Assembly (NCBI GenBank): GCA_015956445.1
Contig: WIUZ02000015.1
Span: 460,001 to 524,000, forward strand
Direction: 5' to 3'
DNA length: 64,000 nt
Source of the DNA: Thelephora terrestris
Taxonomy: Eukaryota > Basidiomycota > Agaricomycetes > Thelephorales > Thelephoraceae
A program made the position numbers and the translations under genes. The notes beneath the pieces were generated by a model. That model ran no database searches. It saw only the letters and a list, made by a program, of their open reading frames with translations, and was not told where the DNA came from. Below, piece by piece: positions 42,729-52,758 of this stretch. The stretch's first letter is position 1; every line of letters begins with the position of its first letter.

Positions 42729-43317
42729 CTAAACCTCAACAAACGCGTCTTCCAACCTCACATTCCCCACATCTCCCTTGCAATACTTCGCGAAATGCCT
42801 CAACAACGAATCGCCCCTCGCTTTAAGGTTCGCCCCGCACGCAACACACCTCGCCCGCCTGTCCGTAGCCTCAATATGGCGCTTGCATTCCCACCGTCCC
42901 CTGAAATCCCTGTTGCACACGCTACAACACCACTTTTTCCGGATGTGGTTGAACACGGGGGTGGCTTTGCGGCACGTTGGTTCGGGAGTAGGTGATGATT
43001 CGGGTGGCGTTCGGTGGTTCTCTGGACTGGATAAGGCTTGAGAGGGCGACGGTGAAGGAGATGAAAGGAAGTTCCTGGGACAATACGTTAGACAGTTTCG
43101 GAAAACGCGCCAAAGTAGGAACGTACGTAGTGCTGGGAGAAGAAGCGTAGAAAACAGAACTAGCCGGGGAGAGTAGATTCACGGGACTATAGGCATCCTC
43201 AGACAACGGGGGGTAATACCCAAGGAAACCCGAGAAACGTTCGCCAGATGTTGCATTTCCCTCGCGAGCCAAGAAATCGTACGCCATCTCTCCCATGAGC
43301 ACATGATCGTCATACAT
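42729..43317 (-). CDS. Z2: small zinc-finger protein, two exons
   Basis: Exons 43317-43127 and 43074-42729, joined by a 52-bp intron (GTACGT donor, CTAAC branch-like word, CAG acceptor), giving about 178 residues. Exon 1 starts MYDDHVLMGEMAYDFL and is acidic and aromatic. Exon 2 begins NFLSSPSPSPSQ, then PTCRKATPVFNHIRKKWC, and ends with two fingers: CSVCNRDFRGRWECKRH and CVACGANLKARGDSLLRH, HFAKYC. A DNA-binding role is inferred from the fingers. It follows K5 on the same strand. The open frame at 43179-43730 upstream is probably 5' flank. The start is the first ATG of the open exon and could be further upstream. Confidence 0.65.
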
Positions 43318-43739
43318 CTACCTCCGAACAACATTCGTTCAGCACGCTTCAAGACAGAAAGAAAGTGCCCGCACTGACGGTGGGCATGAAAGAATCTGTG
43401 GCGATATCGTAGCCATGAGCGGTGGCCTCTCCAGGGTATATCTAAACCGAACAATTCAGGTATCAGTGCACGTTCACCGGTTTCGGGTAAATGAACCGGG
43501 CACGGACTTGGGGAAAGGGGCGACCTTGAGGGAACATCGTCCGGTGTCGATAGTGGGGGGAGAAAAGCAACTTGGGGGATGGCAGCCCTCCCTGCAAGTC
43601 GAGACCGTTTAAATCCTCCGCTTAGCACGCCGGCCATCTCGTGGGATGAGTGCTCGTGAGACAAACCCCAATCCGAGAACATCCCGCCTTCCGGAAACGG
43701 GTTCGCCTGCCTAATAAGGGAATAACCCATTTATGGTAG

Positions 43740-44279
43740 CCAACAAGCCTCGTGTGATGGGTCCTTGGGTTTTCGGACTCCGCTCGGCCGGCACGCCACA
43801 CCGGCCCGATAGCAAGCGATGGTAGCCAGGCTTGGAGTGGACACAGGATGGGACGTGCATGATTTCAACGCTAGCTGAGCAAGTTCCAGGCGAATCACAG
43901 CCCTTGGAGGGAGAAGTTCCATGGATTTGGAATGTATGGCAAAAAGCTTAGCGAGAACAAGGAGGGAACAAACAGACGGGCGGGACAGCGGCTGATCACT
44001 CCCAGTATAAATACGTGAACAGCCGCCCATTGGTGCGGCGGAGGTTAAACCCATTACATTGACGGACGTTCTTCAGGAGGCCGACAGAAAACTTGACATC
44101 ATTCTTTGAGTCCTCCAAATGAGCGACTGGGTGTAGTCACACGTCTCCCGTAAACACAGATGGATAATCACTCGCATCCGTCACCATCGTACACCTCTCA
44201 AACGGTTGCGGTATAAGCTCTCGAACCATGCGACGACACTATGGACTATAAACAATGATTCGTTCTGCTAGAGAACGAT
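43740..44279. other. End of the kinase array and spacer
   Basis: The block TTTCGGACTCCGCTCGGCCG at 43773 is shared with 24279 (and, with one change, 39414) and is the last recognisable piece of the repeated kinase/zinc-finger units. After about 43860 the sequence is not repeated. No gene is seen up to 44280. Confidence 0.55.
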
Positions 44280-45918
44280 CTAAAACTCACGGTACGTATC
44301 AAGCGGTATATCGTACTCCACAGGATTCGTACTTCTCCGAGGACGGAAGAACCTCAGGCTCTGGAGGCTCCTGATGCCCGCACGCGGTCCAGCAGGAGCC
44401 GGACTGTTCTGCTGCGGGTGTGCGGCTTTCCTCAACGAAAGCATTAACCGTGAGACCATCACCGGAAGAAATCTGGAACCAGTGATGGGTCAGCTCAGTG
44501 TTTGTCCTAAGGTAAGAGTAGAACTCACACGACATTTCCGCTAAACGAGGCGACAAAGAGGGGCAATGAGGATGGTTGTATCAAGAGCTGGCGAGAAACC
44601 ACTCACGCAGCTGAAGTTGAAAGATATTGGATTGATTCCTAGATAGGCACGCGTTGAATATCATTGGTGGCGGCAAATAAAGAAGGGCGGTCGCAAGCCT
44701 TACCCGTCCGAAAGACAGGATCATCGCGAGCGCGATATGGGAGGTGAATATAAAGAGGAAGTACCGCGTCGCATCCTCCACGATGGTTCTCAACATTATC
44801 GAAAGCTTGTGACCCCCCTTCTTCGACCGTGATATGAAGAAGACAGTCAACGAGAAGGCGAGGAAATCTAAAGTATCCATATTTTCGGCAGTGTCAATGT
44901 CATCTAACTCAGATTAAGATCGATCTCACCCACCGTAGAGGAGAGAGATGCCGATATACGCGATCTCCAGGGTTCTATGCTGGCCAAACACGCACAGGTG
45001 GTATGCGTCGAGCGGTATCTGTGGGAGAGGTTGAGCTACACATTTCCATTTGCAACGGTACAGGAATGTGCTCAGAATAAGAGTCGTTCTTCCAAGGCGA
45101 GAACTTAAACCTACCTCCCCCCTTAGCCACAAGGACGATGCACATGACCCCTACCGCAAATTGACCGAGGGTGATGATCACAAAACCGATGGTGATGGGA
45201 ATGTGTTTCATCGTAATGGCGTACATCCTGCAACAACGTTCTCGAGGGTAAACCCAGAATATCTGAATAATAAAGAGAGTTCCTAACCTGAGGGTCAAGA
45301 CCACTTGCGCGAGGAGAGTGGAAACGATAAACGAGAGGGCGGAATAGAATGCAGTCTTGTCGCATCTATTTCACGGAAACGTGAGAAGGTTGGCGATATT
45401 TGGGGTCGGTCAATTGGAATACGTACACCTGGAATACAATGGGCATCGTGCCCCCTCGTCAACGGGAATTCGATGAAACTTCAGGCTAACCAGGCTCACC
45501 TCCTCGTCGAGTCGTGAGTGCGGAGCATATGTCACTGATCCGGCGAGGAATGCTAAATAAATTCCCAGGACCTAGGCAATGAGAGCGACCACTCGCCTGC
45601 GAATTGCCAAAACTGATACACCATGGGAAAGTACCTATTCTGCAACTATCTGTCAGAAAAGAGAACAACCAACAAAGAGCGAAACACGTACAAATATAAA
45701 AAGCCAAAATGCTGTCCGAAGATCAACAACCTGAAGGTGTTCTCTAGTTTGGGAAGTGGGCGCACCACACGATTTCTTCTCAGGCCAGACATACTTGACC
45801 TCGGAAGAGGCATCGTCTCAGCAAAGAACCGCGAGAAGGTTGAAGAGAAACATCGACACACCTCGTCCGCGAGCGTCAACAGGTAGTCGTAGAAAAGAAT
45901 CACGCCAGTAGCCATCAC
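44280..45918 (-). CDS. M1: DUF6533-type multi-pass membrane protein
   Basis: A multi-exon gene on the minus strand. The N-terminal motif ILFYDYLLTLADEV at about 45918 is the DUF6533 signature, followed by VKYVWPEKKS, NRYFPMVYQFW, then transmembrane segments: ALSFIVSTLLAQVVLTLR, a MYAITMK border, ITIGFVIITLGQFAVGVMCI, PQIPLDAYHLCVFGQH, LDFLAFSLTVFFIS and FLFIFTSHIALAMILSF. It ends with VMVSRLMLSLRKAA and a short polar tail. Introns are about 50-60 bp. These proteins are abundant in Agaricomycetes, with unknown function. The true start may lie in an upstream exon, since a CTCAG acceptor-like site precedes YYVMATG. Frames look intact. Confidence 0.75.
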
Positions 45919-45999
45919 GTAATACTGAGAAAATGTACTGCCGTCAGGTCGACAAGCGCGGTGGGGATCCAGGGAGTGTTACCCTAACCGCAGTGCTGG

Positions 46000-47840
46000 C
46001 AAGCACTTTCGCTTCAGCAAATAAAGTAGGAGATGCGATAAAGGCTCACATGTCATGCCCAATTTGAATGAGGTGGCCTAGCTCGGAAAGCATAGGTTAC
46101 TGGTGTTGCAAAGGGGAGGTCGATTGAGACGGGGGAATGGGGGTGGGGGAACTCAGCCTGAGACAGCCAAAGAGCATGGCTTAAGAATCAACCCGCCCGG
46201 TGATCAATGATGTCTCTCCTTCGAGAGCACTTGGACATTCGACTTCCTAACCTACATCCCTTGAGATAGATAGCCCTTATTACACCCAGTGTTAGATCAT
46301 TTCCGACTGGATCTATCCAATCAGGATTGTGTAAGCGTTACCGCGATCATGATGATCGGGTTCAACAGTTTCATGGACTCAAACCTGTGACGAGTCCACT
46401 CCGCAAAACCCCTTATCGCCCTATGTTAATTCCGTGGTCGCAGGACGAGCGGATACTCGAGCAACTTGAAGCTAGTGGTTGACATTTGGTGGTTGGAGAC
46501 GTCATGGAGGACACCGACTGTAGTGGTGAAACTGAAAGGAGAGCAGCCGAGGATTTGGCGGAGCCGAATAATACGGTCGAGAAAGGGGCCTGGAAAGCCT
46601 GAAAGTGCCACAAGTCATGGGAAAGCGAGGGGAGAAAGTAAGAGCGGGCGGGATCGTTCCGATCAAAAAAGAAATACGCATTCTGTGGTTATGCCAATGG
46701 TCCCACATGGGACACTACCGCACCGCACCAACCGCTCTATTCTCGCTAGAATACACTCATTCCCATACAATGAAGCCCAAGGCCCGAGCATGTCGGCTCA
46801 CCCTGCTATTGATCAACAATTTGCACCGAGGAACATTGTGTTGCTATCCATTCTTCGATGAAGTCACCACCACGATTATGTCCTCGTGGCGTTGTTGGCA
46901 GATATAGATCAATGCCAGCCTACCTGGCACCAGGAGGCAGCTCTCCGGTCGCCAGTGCGTCATTCCTGAGATACCGCCCAAAAACCGTACGACATCTCGC
47001 GGGTGGTCTGCCAGCGGAGACTCGAGAGACGGGGTCCTTCCCGATAAGGAAATCACCATATTAGGTAGGTCGCACCATATTTGGCCAACGGGAAGTGATA
47101 TGATTGGCTAGGTGCTCCTCGACACCCGTCCTAAGTTAACAAACGAAATGAGCTGGTCACTGGGGCATGAGAGATTCCAATCACGAGGGTATCATGAGGA
47201 TGTGCTCGATTTTTTTCCACCAGCACCCACAGACGATCATCCGATTGGCTCGACATTCGATACTCGAAACTTTACCGGCTGGAACAGATGCGTGAGTAAC
47301 CCTTCTCCGGGCTCTGTTTCAGGACAGTTGGTCGTGCACTCCGCAAAGCCTTTTACTTCAACGCCTAAAGGCCTCATATGCAAATGATGCCGGAAATTGT
47401 CGCATCAATTACACTTGTCCCCACACAAGTGTTCCGAGCTGTCCTTACTCCATCTTCCCCATTTCTTCAGTTGCACCCAGAAAAAGCAGTGCTACGGCGC
47501 CATCATGAATGCACGTCCCGAACCTGAGAGGGCGAACGATACTTCCAGCTTGCAGACCAACGGAATGGAAGTTCCTTTCAGAAGGCATCATTCCGAGCAG
47601 ATCTCGGATGATACTCGAAGTATTTTCTCGTCGTTCATAATGATACCCTTCGCAGTGGAGCGTGGAAAAGCAGACATCCCAGTTCTCCTAGCTGGCACAC
47701 ATTACCCTACCTTATAAGTGTCCCTTTTGGCACAACTTAAATCCTTCGCGTTGCTTCAAAATCACGTCATACCGGTCTGTTCGCTAAAATGGCGTCCCGG
47801 ATTGATTACATGAAAGAGATTTCGAAGCAACTGTCCCCGT
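46000..47840. other. Intergenic stretch, no gene recognised
   Basis: Several open frames of 60-130 codons occur on both strands (for example plus 46466-46861 and plus 47397-47717) but none shows a domain, a stable exon structure or relatives elsewhere in the window. It holds the upstream region of M1 at its left and the 3' flank of A4 at its right. Confidence 0.5.
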
Positions 47841-47845
47841 TCTGA

Positions 47846-48988
47846 CTACCACTCATATCCGAATTCTGGCTTGAACCCCTTACTTGTGAGTTCTGGCAGC
47901 AAACTAGGGGCGAGCGCTTGCAGACAGTCCCTGCGTGAGATCTTCGGAAGGATCGAATGTGAAGTCCATAGCCCAGCCAACAGGTGGTCGAGGTCGCGCC
48001 ATCCCCGCACCGCCTCCGGGGTCGGTTCAGGGGACACGCCGTTTGAGTGGATCGTGATCTGGCGCAGGAGTTTGGGTTTGGTGGCTTTCAACGTCACGAC
48101 GACCCATTGGATGTCAAGCGGTCCAACTTCAAACCCCACATCTCTGAGTTTTGGAGCTCTGGAGAGGTCAAGGGGGGATGGCATCTTCGAGTTGACTATG
48201 CCCGGACCGCGGGTGGCGGTAAGCTATCGATCAGTCGCGAAAGTTCAAGGAGACACACCTGTGTGCAAAAAAAGCTTCACGCGAAGGGATTCCAGAGTAT
48301 TGCGGCACCTCGACGCCAAATCCATGATCGACTCGACATCTCCGACGGGGCGTGACACTAATATCTTGGAGAAATGGAGACCACCTGGGAGGCACAACAA
48401 TCCGCGTATGATAGAGAGATTCTGACCACCCAGCTTGAGAGACCCGGTGAGTTTTGGCGAGGTCGAGGGAATGGTCCACCCAACGAGGTCGCACTTGGGG
48501 TCCTCGTGATGCAATGCCAGGTCCTCGAGAAGGGGGAAAGAGCAGATAAGCCCAAAGATCTCTGGGAGTGGGGCGGAGGCACAATACAGGGAGAGGGATC
48601 TAAGGGTGGGTGATAACCCACGGAAATGAACGAGGGAGAGCCGGTCATCACTCCACCCAATGGTGCCCACAAATAATGTAACGATGCGGCGAAAGGAGTG
48701 AATCCAGGGGAATTCCCTCGCACCTGCGGCTCCGACAGTCGGGAGGCCAATAATCTCGAGGACGCGCGTGTAGTGGGTCGGAGAAAGGGAGGGATCAGGG
48801 AACGCATTCCTCCATGATTCGATGGAGGAACTGTACGAGTTGAATTCGATACGAGCGAACAGGTTTCTTCGGGCCCGCGGGATCCACGATTTGGATACTA
48901 GGCAACACGATTTGAGTGAAATCGGTTGATCGTGCAGATGGTCGACGATGAGGTCGAGGAGCTCCGGAGGGAGAAAAGGGCACGACAT
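47846..48988 (-). CDS. A4: short F-box protein
   Basis: Exons 48988-48259 and 48195-47846, 63-bp GTGTGT...ATAG intron, 359 aa. F-box at residues about 4-45 (FLPPELLDLIVDHLHDQP, CCLVSKSWIPRARRNLF), the Skp1-binding part of SCF ligases. LRR-like segments follow: LSPTLRSLSLYCAS, ICSFPLLEDLALHHE, LTGSLKLGGQN, GLHFSKILV. Exon 2: NSKMPSPLDLSRAPKL, LDIQWVVVTLKATK, RDLDHLLAGLWTSHS. Open throughout. The ATG lies only 62 bp from that of B1 on the other strand. Same family as A1, A5, A6 and A7. Confidence 0.9.
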
Positions 48989-49050
48989 TGAAGTTTCCGC
49001 AAAGCTACTCGGCGCCTATCCACGCCACACTTTCCAACGCTCCCGCCACG
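48989..49050. promoter_or_regulatory. 62-bp bidirectional promoter between A4 and B1
   Basis: The start codons of A4 (minus) and B1 (plus) are 62 bp apart, so at least one 5' UTR must be very short or transcripts overlap. It contains TTCCGCAAAGCT, GGCGCCTATCCACGCCAC and CCCGCCACG. The same blocks occur between A5 and B2 (TTCCCGCAAAAGCT, GGCGCTTACCCACGCCAC). Confidence 0.65.
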
Positions 49051-50802
49051 ATGTCTGTCCCCTGCGAAGCCTACCCTGACCAAAACTACACTGTATCCCA
49101 GCTTTTACGTGCTGCAAAAAACAGACTACAGAGCACCGACCTCGGTGGATTGTTCGTGTTCTCGAATTAGAGCCGTTGCTGAAGTACTGAGATATGGAAT
49201 TCCCCTAGGACCGCAATGAGTTCAAACCAGGCCGAGGTAATGCAAACGAGACGATGCGGTCGCCGGTAGCTTACGGTACTATGTGTTCAGATCGACGCCC
49301 TCGAGTACGATGCGTCGCTGGTACTCAGCAAGATCCGGTCCGTGAAGAACACTTTCGCCCTCATCAATAAGGTTCCTCCAGATATCCTCACCCTGATCCC
49401 GGATTACTTGGAAGACGTCGACAGGGATCAACATCTAATCAAGCTCACCCACGTGTGTCGTGGCTGGAGGGAGACATTCACATCGCGTCCCTCGCTGTGG
49501 ACTTGCTTGGATTGCACAAGCGTAGACAAAGCGCGCGTCTACATCGAACGCGCAAAGTCTTGTTTTCTGGCAGCGGACCTCAGAGACGCTGGGGACACGA
49601 CTCGTTGGGGGAACGCGTTCCTTCTGGTAGCCCCACACATCGGTCGGCTCAAAACCCTGTCCATCTTCGCAACATCGACCCAGGTCATTCCGGTTCTCGT
49701 CGAACACTTCTCTTGCCGCGTTCCCCTTCTCGAAAATTTAACCATAAATGTTGGGACCGTACCGAAGGGATATCCCTCCCTTCCAGATGGACTTTTTGAC
49801 GGAGACCTTTCATCGTTGCGGGAATTACGTCTGGCCGGAGTGCTCATATCCTTACCTCGGAGCGATTTGTCATCGCTCACGACATTACACTTGTGCGATA
49901 TTCCCGACGACAGGTCTCTTTTGACTCGACTGCTCGACTTTTTCGATTCTGTACCCAATATCCGTCACGTTCGCCTCCTCAATTCGATCCCCAGCTCCAG
50001 CGACGTTCCCGCTAACCGGGTGCTGACCCTCCCCAACCTTAAAAGGTTCGAGATCACCGCACAACCAGCACATTCGATTCTTCTCAACCACCTTTCCATC
50101 CCTGCTGGAGCGTCGCTCACGCTGGAATGTTCCTACAGTGGCGGGGAGTCTCCCATCCCATCCCACCTACCCAAATTCTCCAACGGACTCCTCAATCTCT
50201 CCGATATCACCACCGTTAGCCTCTGCTTCGGCCCAGAAAGAAGGTTCTTGCGACTTCACGGTCCAAGTGGGGAGCTTCGCTTCCTCGGGAATTGGAACCG
50301 CGGCCGTGCCAGTCGCCCCGACGCTGCAACGATTTCGTTTTTGCAGTCCCTCGGCCAATTCAACCTCTCGAGTAGCCGATGGCTAACAGTTCAAAGGTTC
50401 AATCTCGGGCCCTCTCCCCATCCAATCACGGATTCCATCGTTTACCAAACTCTTCGTTCCATGGAGAACCTCTTCTCCCTCACACTCATCCACTGCAAGA
50501 ACCCCCCTTTCATCCACACCTTAAACCCCAAGAAAAATCCCTCAGCGATTGTCGTGTGTCCCAACTTGAAGGAGATCACCTTTTATGTGGAAGGCCCGAA
50601 TGATGTCCGCGTTGATGAGCTGTTGGGGATGGCAGAGGAACGGGCGTCGAGAGGTCGAAAGCTCTCGGTGATGACGATCGTTAGCACGGGCACATCTGCA
50701 CCAAAAGATGTGTTCCAGTTGAGGAAACACGTCTTGCGTCTCGAATGCAAATTCGATGATGCGCCGCCCGAGTGGGACACGCTCCCTGTGCAGGCCATGT
50801 AG
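49051..50802 (+). CDS. B1: long F-box/LRR-like protein
   Basis: Exons 49051-49151, 49209-49236 (28-nt microexon) and 49291-50802; 546 aa. The borders are supported by B2 and B3, where the same introns remove in-frame stops. The short N-terminus has YTVSQLLRAAKNRL; exon 3 begins IDALEYDASLVLSKIR. F-box-like region: INKVPPDILTLIPDYLED, then LTHVCRGWRETFTSRPSLW. The remainder is LRR-like: LLENLTINVG, LSSLRELRLAG, LSSLTTLHLC, ITAQPAHSILLNHLSIPAG, MENLFSLTLIHCKN, CPNLKEITFYV. It ends VFQLRKHVLRLECKF. This is the common Agaricomycete F-box class; substrate unknown. Head to head with A4. Confidence 0.92.
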
Positions 50803-50804
50803 AT

Positions 50805-51556
50805 CGTTTGGAGTGGGCTATGGACACTTTCTGGTCAGTTTCTGTTTGATCTTATTGTTCCGCGTTGTTGTTCGTGAATGTACCATATAGTTCAGGGTTC
50901 GAAAACGTATGAAAAAATTGGGTATACATCCATTTCTTGACAACGCCGTCGTTCTGATGCTACGGCTCGACCACTTCAACGACTCCCCTGCTCGTGGGCT
51001 CAGCGACCAAACACGCTACCGCGACGCCATTTTTGTGGGCGTACGAGATTACCTTGGACGCGACAAAGAGTGCAAATGATTGCGGGCAAGAGAACACGAC
51101 TGCAGCTTCAGTCCCGCTTACAGCTTCAAGGACGTTTTTGAGAGCGCGCCCTTGAACGAGAGAACACGCTTTTGGCGGACGAGACCAGGGCCGGCGTCGA
51201 GATCCGCTTCCGCGATGGATCCGAAACATGCAGATTGGACAAAGTCCGAAAGGCATTTTCTTGGTTTAACTTGAGAAGTGTCGCTCACCGACCCAACTCG
51301 ACATGTGTTCTATTCTGGGGTCGCAGGGCAGGAGTTCATCGCGGTATCGACCAAGACGGTCCGATGCTGGCGCACACACGATGCCCGGCTCTAGGCAGTC
51401 ATTCAAAATAAAAGAGACTGCCTCGTGAAGAGCTCTGTATTGTAAAAAAACGAGTAGAAACCACACAAAAAATAAGCAGTACGCAGGAGATGAGACATAC
51501 ATTGCTCTGCTAAAACGTCGATGCAACTGAGACTCCGATTGTCAGCGACTCATATA
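50805..51556 (-). other. Spacer with a doubtful small minus-strand gene
   Basis: Open frames at 51526-51266 (a hydrophobic stretch AYCLFFVWFLLVFLQYRAL after a basic start, like a signal anchor) and 51256-50960 (LKNVLEAVSGTEAAVVFSC, SYAHKNGVAVACLVAEP) could be exons of a small membrane protein. I found no domain and no relative in the window. Otherwise this is the 3' flank of B1 and A5, which converge here. Confidence 0.3.
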
Positions 51557-52683
51557 TCATGTAATGACAAGCCCCCTTCTGGTAAGTTCGGGAAACACAC
51601 TTGATGTAAATCTTTTGCTGTTCCTCGACCTATGCCTGAACTGGATCGTTGGATAAATTGACCGCGAGGCCCACAATTCAATCAGCAGGCGGTCCAAGTC
51701 CTGCCACGCGCGACGAATGGTTCCATTGACAGGGTTGATAAACTTGACACCAGAGGTGGCATTCGTTTGGACTGCGTTGGATGTCCGGTGGATCACCACG
51801 GTGCTCCAAACTGCCAAATCCAACAATCTTCAGAAGATTAACATCACCTCTCTCAGCTTAGTGGCCTTGCAGAGATCAAGCGGAGGCGGCATCCTTGATG
51901 TACCTGGTCCACATTAGCAACCAGGTGTTAAACAGCTGCAGTTGTACGGAACATACCAAAGGGGTAAAAACTGATGTTGAGAAATTCCAGAGCGTTGCAG
52001 CATTTCCACACCAACTTCATGATCAACTCTGCACCTTCATCCGGACAAGCCACCAAGATTTTGGAGAAGCGGAGACCATCTGGAAGGTCCAACAATCCAG
52101 GCACGATGATGCGGCTCTGTTCGTTCAGGTGAAGGGCTCCGGTGAGTTTCGGTGAGGTCGGAGGAGGGTGCCAATGATAGGTGTCACTCCCGAAAATGAT
52201 GCCATCCAACCGCACATCCTCGAGAAGGGGGAAGGAACAGATCAACTCAAGGGCATCTGGGAGTGGGACGGAGAGTAAGAACAAACGGAGGGATCGAAGG
52301 GTGGGTGAGAATCCCTTGAACGGAGCGAGGGAAATGGAAAGGTATTCCGACCAACGGGATTGCAGTTGCAACGCTTCGACGCGGTGAAAGGAACGGAACC
52401 AGGCACTCGCATGTGTACCTGCAGCAGTAATCGAATCGATATCGGAGAGCCGAAGGATGCGTATGTGATGAGCAGGAGAGTCGGAAGGATTTGGGAAAGC
52501 CTTCTTCCATGATCCGATGGAGGAAACGCCGTATGACTCTGAGGTGAATTCGATACGAGCAAAAAGGTTTCTTCGGGCCCGCGGGATCCACGATTTGGAG
52601 ACGAGGGAACAAGATTTGAGCGTAGTTGGTACATCGTGCAGATGGTCAATGATAAGCTCTGGTGGGAGAAGAGGACACGGCAT
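51557..52683 (-). pseudogene. A5: short F-box gene disrupted by an internal inversion
   Basis: Exon 1 (52683-51957) is open: F-box LLPPELIIDHLHDVPTTLKS and CSLVSKSWIPRARRNLF, then LRR-like segments (FSPTLRSLRLFLLS, CSFPLLEDVRLDGI). The intron 51956-51904 has GTATGT and CCAG borders. Exon 2 (51903-51557) opens with PPPLDLCKATKLREV but then meets an in-frame stop. The missing family motif (LDVRWITTVLQTAKS) is encoded on the opposite strand at 51759-51844. The normal order resumes after it (RRAWQDLDRLLIELWASRS). AGAGGTG at 51752-51758 and CACCTCT at 51845-51851 border the inverted 86 bp. The protein would lose its last roughly 100 residues. Head to head with B2. Confidence 0.88.
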
Positions 52684-52758
52684 CACTGTTCCCGCAAAAG
52701 CTGTTGGGCGCTTACCCACGCCACTTGTCGCCCTCTCCCCTTCAACGCCCCCGCCGCA
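52684..52758. promoter_or_regulatory. 75-bp bidirectional promoter between A5 and B2
   Basis: Start codons of A5 (minus) and B2 (plus) are separated by 75 bp containing TTCCCGCAAAAGCT, GGCGCTTACCCACGCCAC and a pyrimidine-rich stretch ending CCCCGCCGCA. It is recognisably the same element as that between A4 and B1. Confidence 0.65.

Noticed and set aside
43179-43730. Minus-strand frame of 183 codons upstream of Z2
   Set aside because: It is partly the other frame of Z2 exon 1 and the 5' flank shared with Z0 and Z1; no domain.
51717-51917. Plus-strand frame in A5 taken as a separate small gene
   Set aside because: Its protein-like part is the inverted piece of the A5 second exon, not an independent gene.
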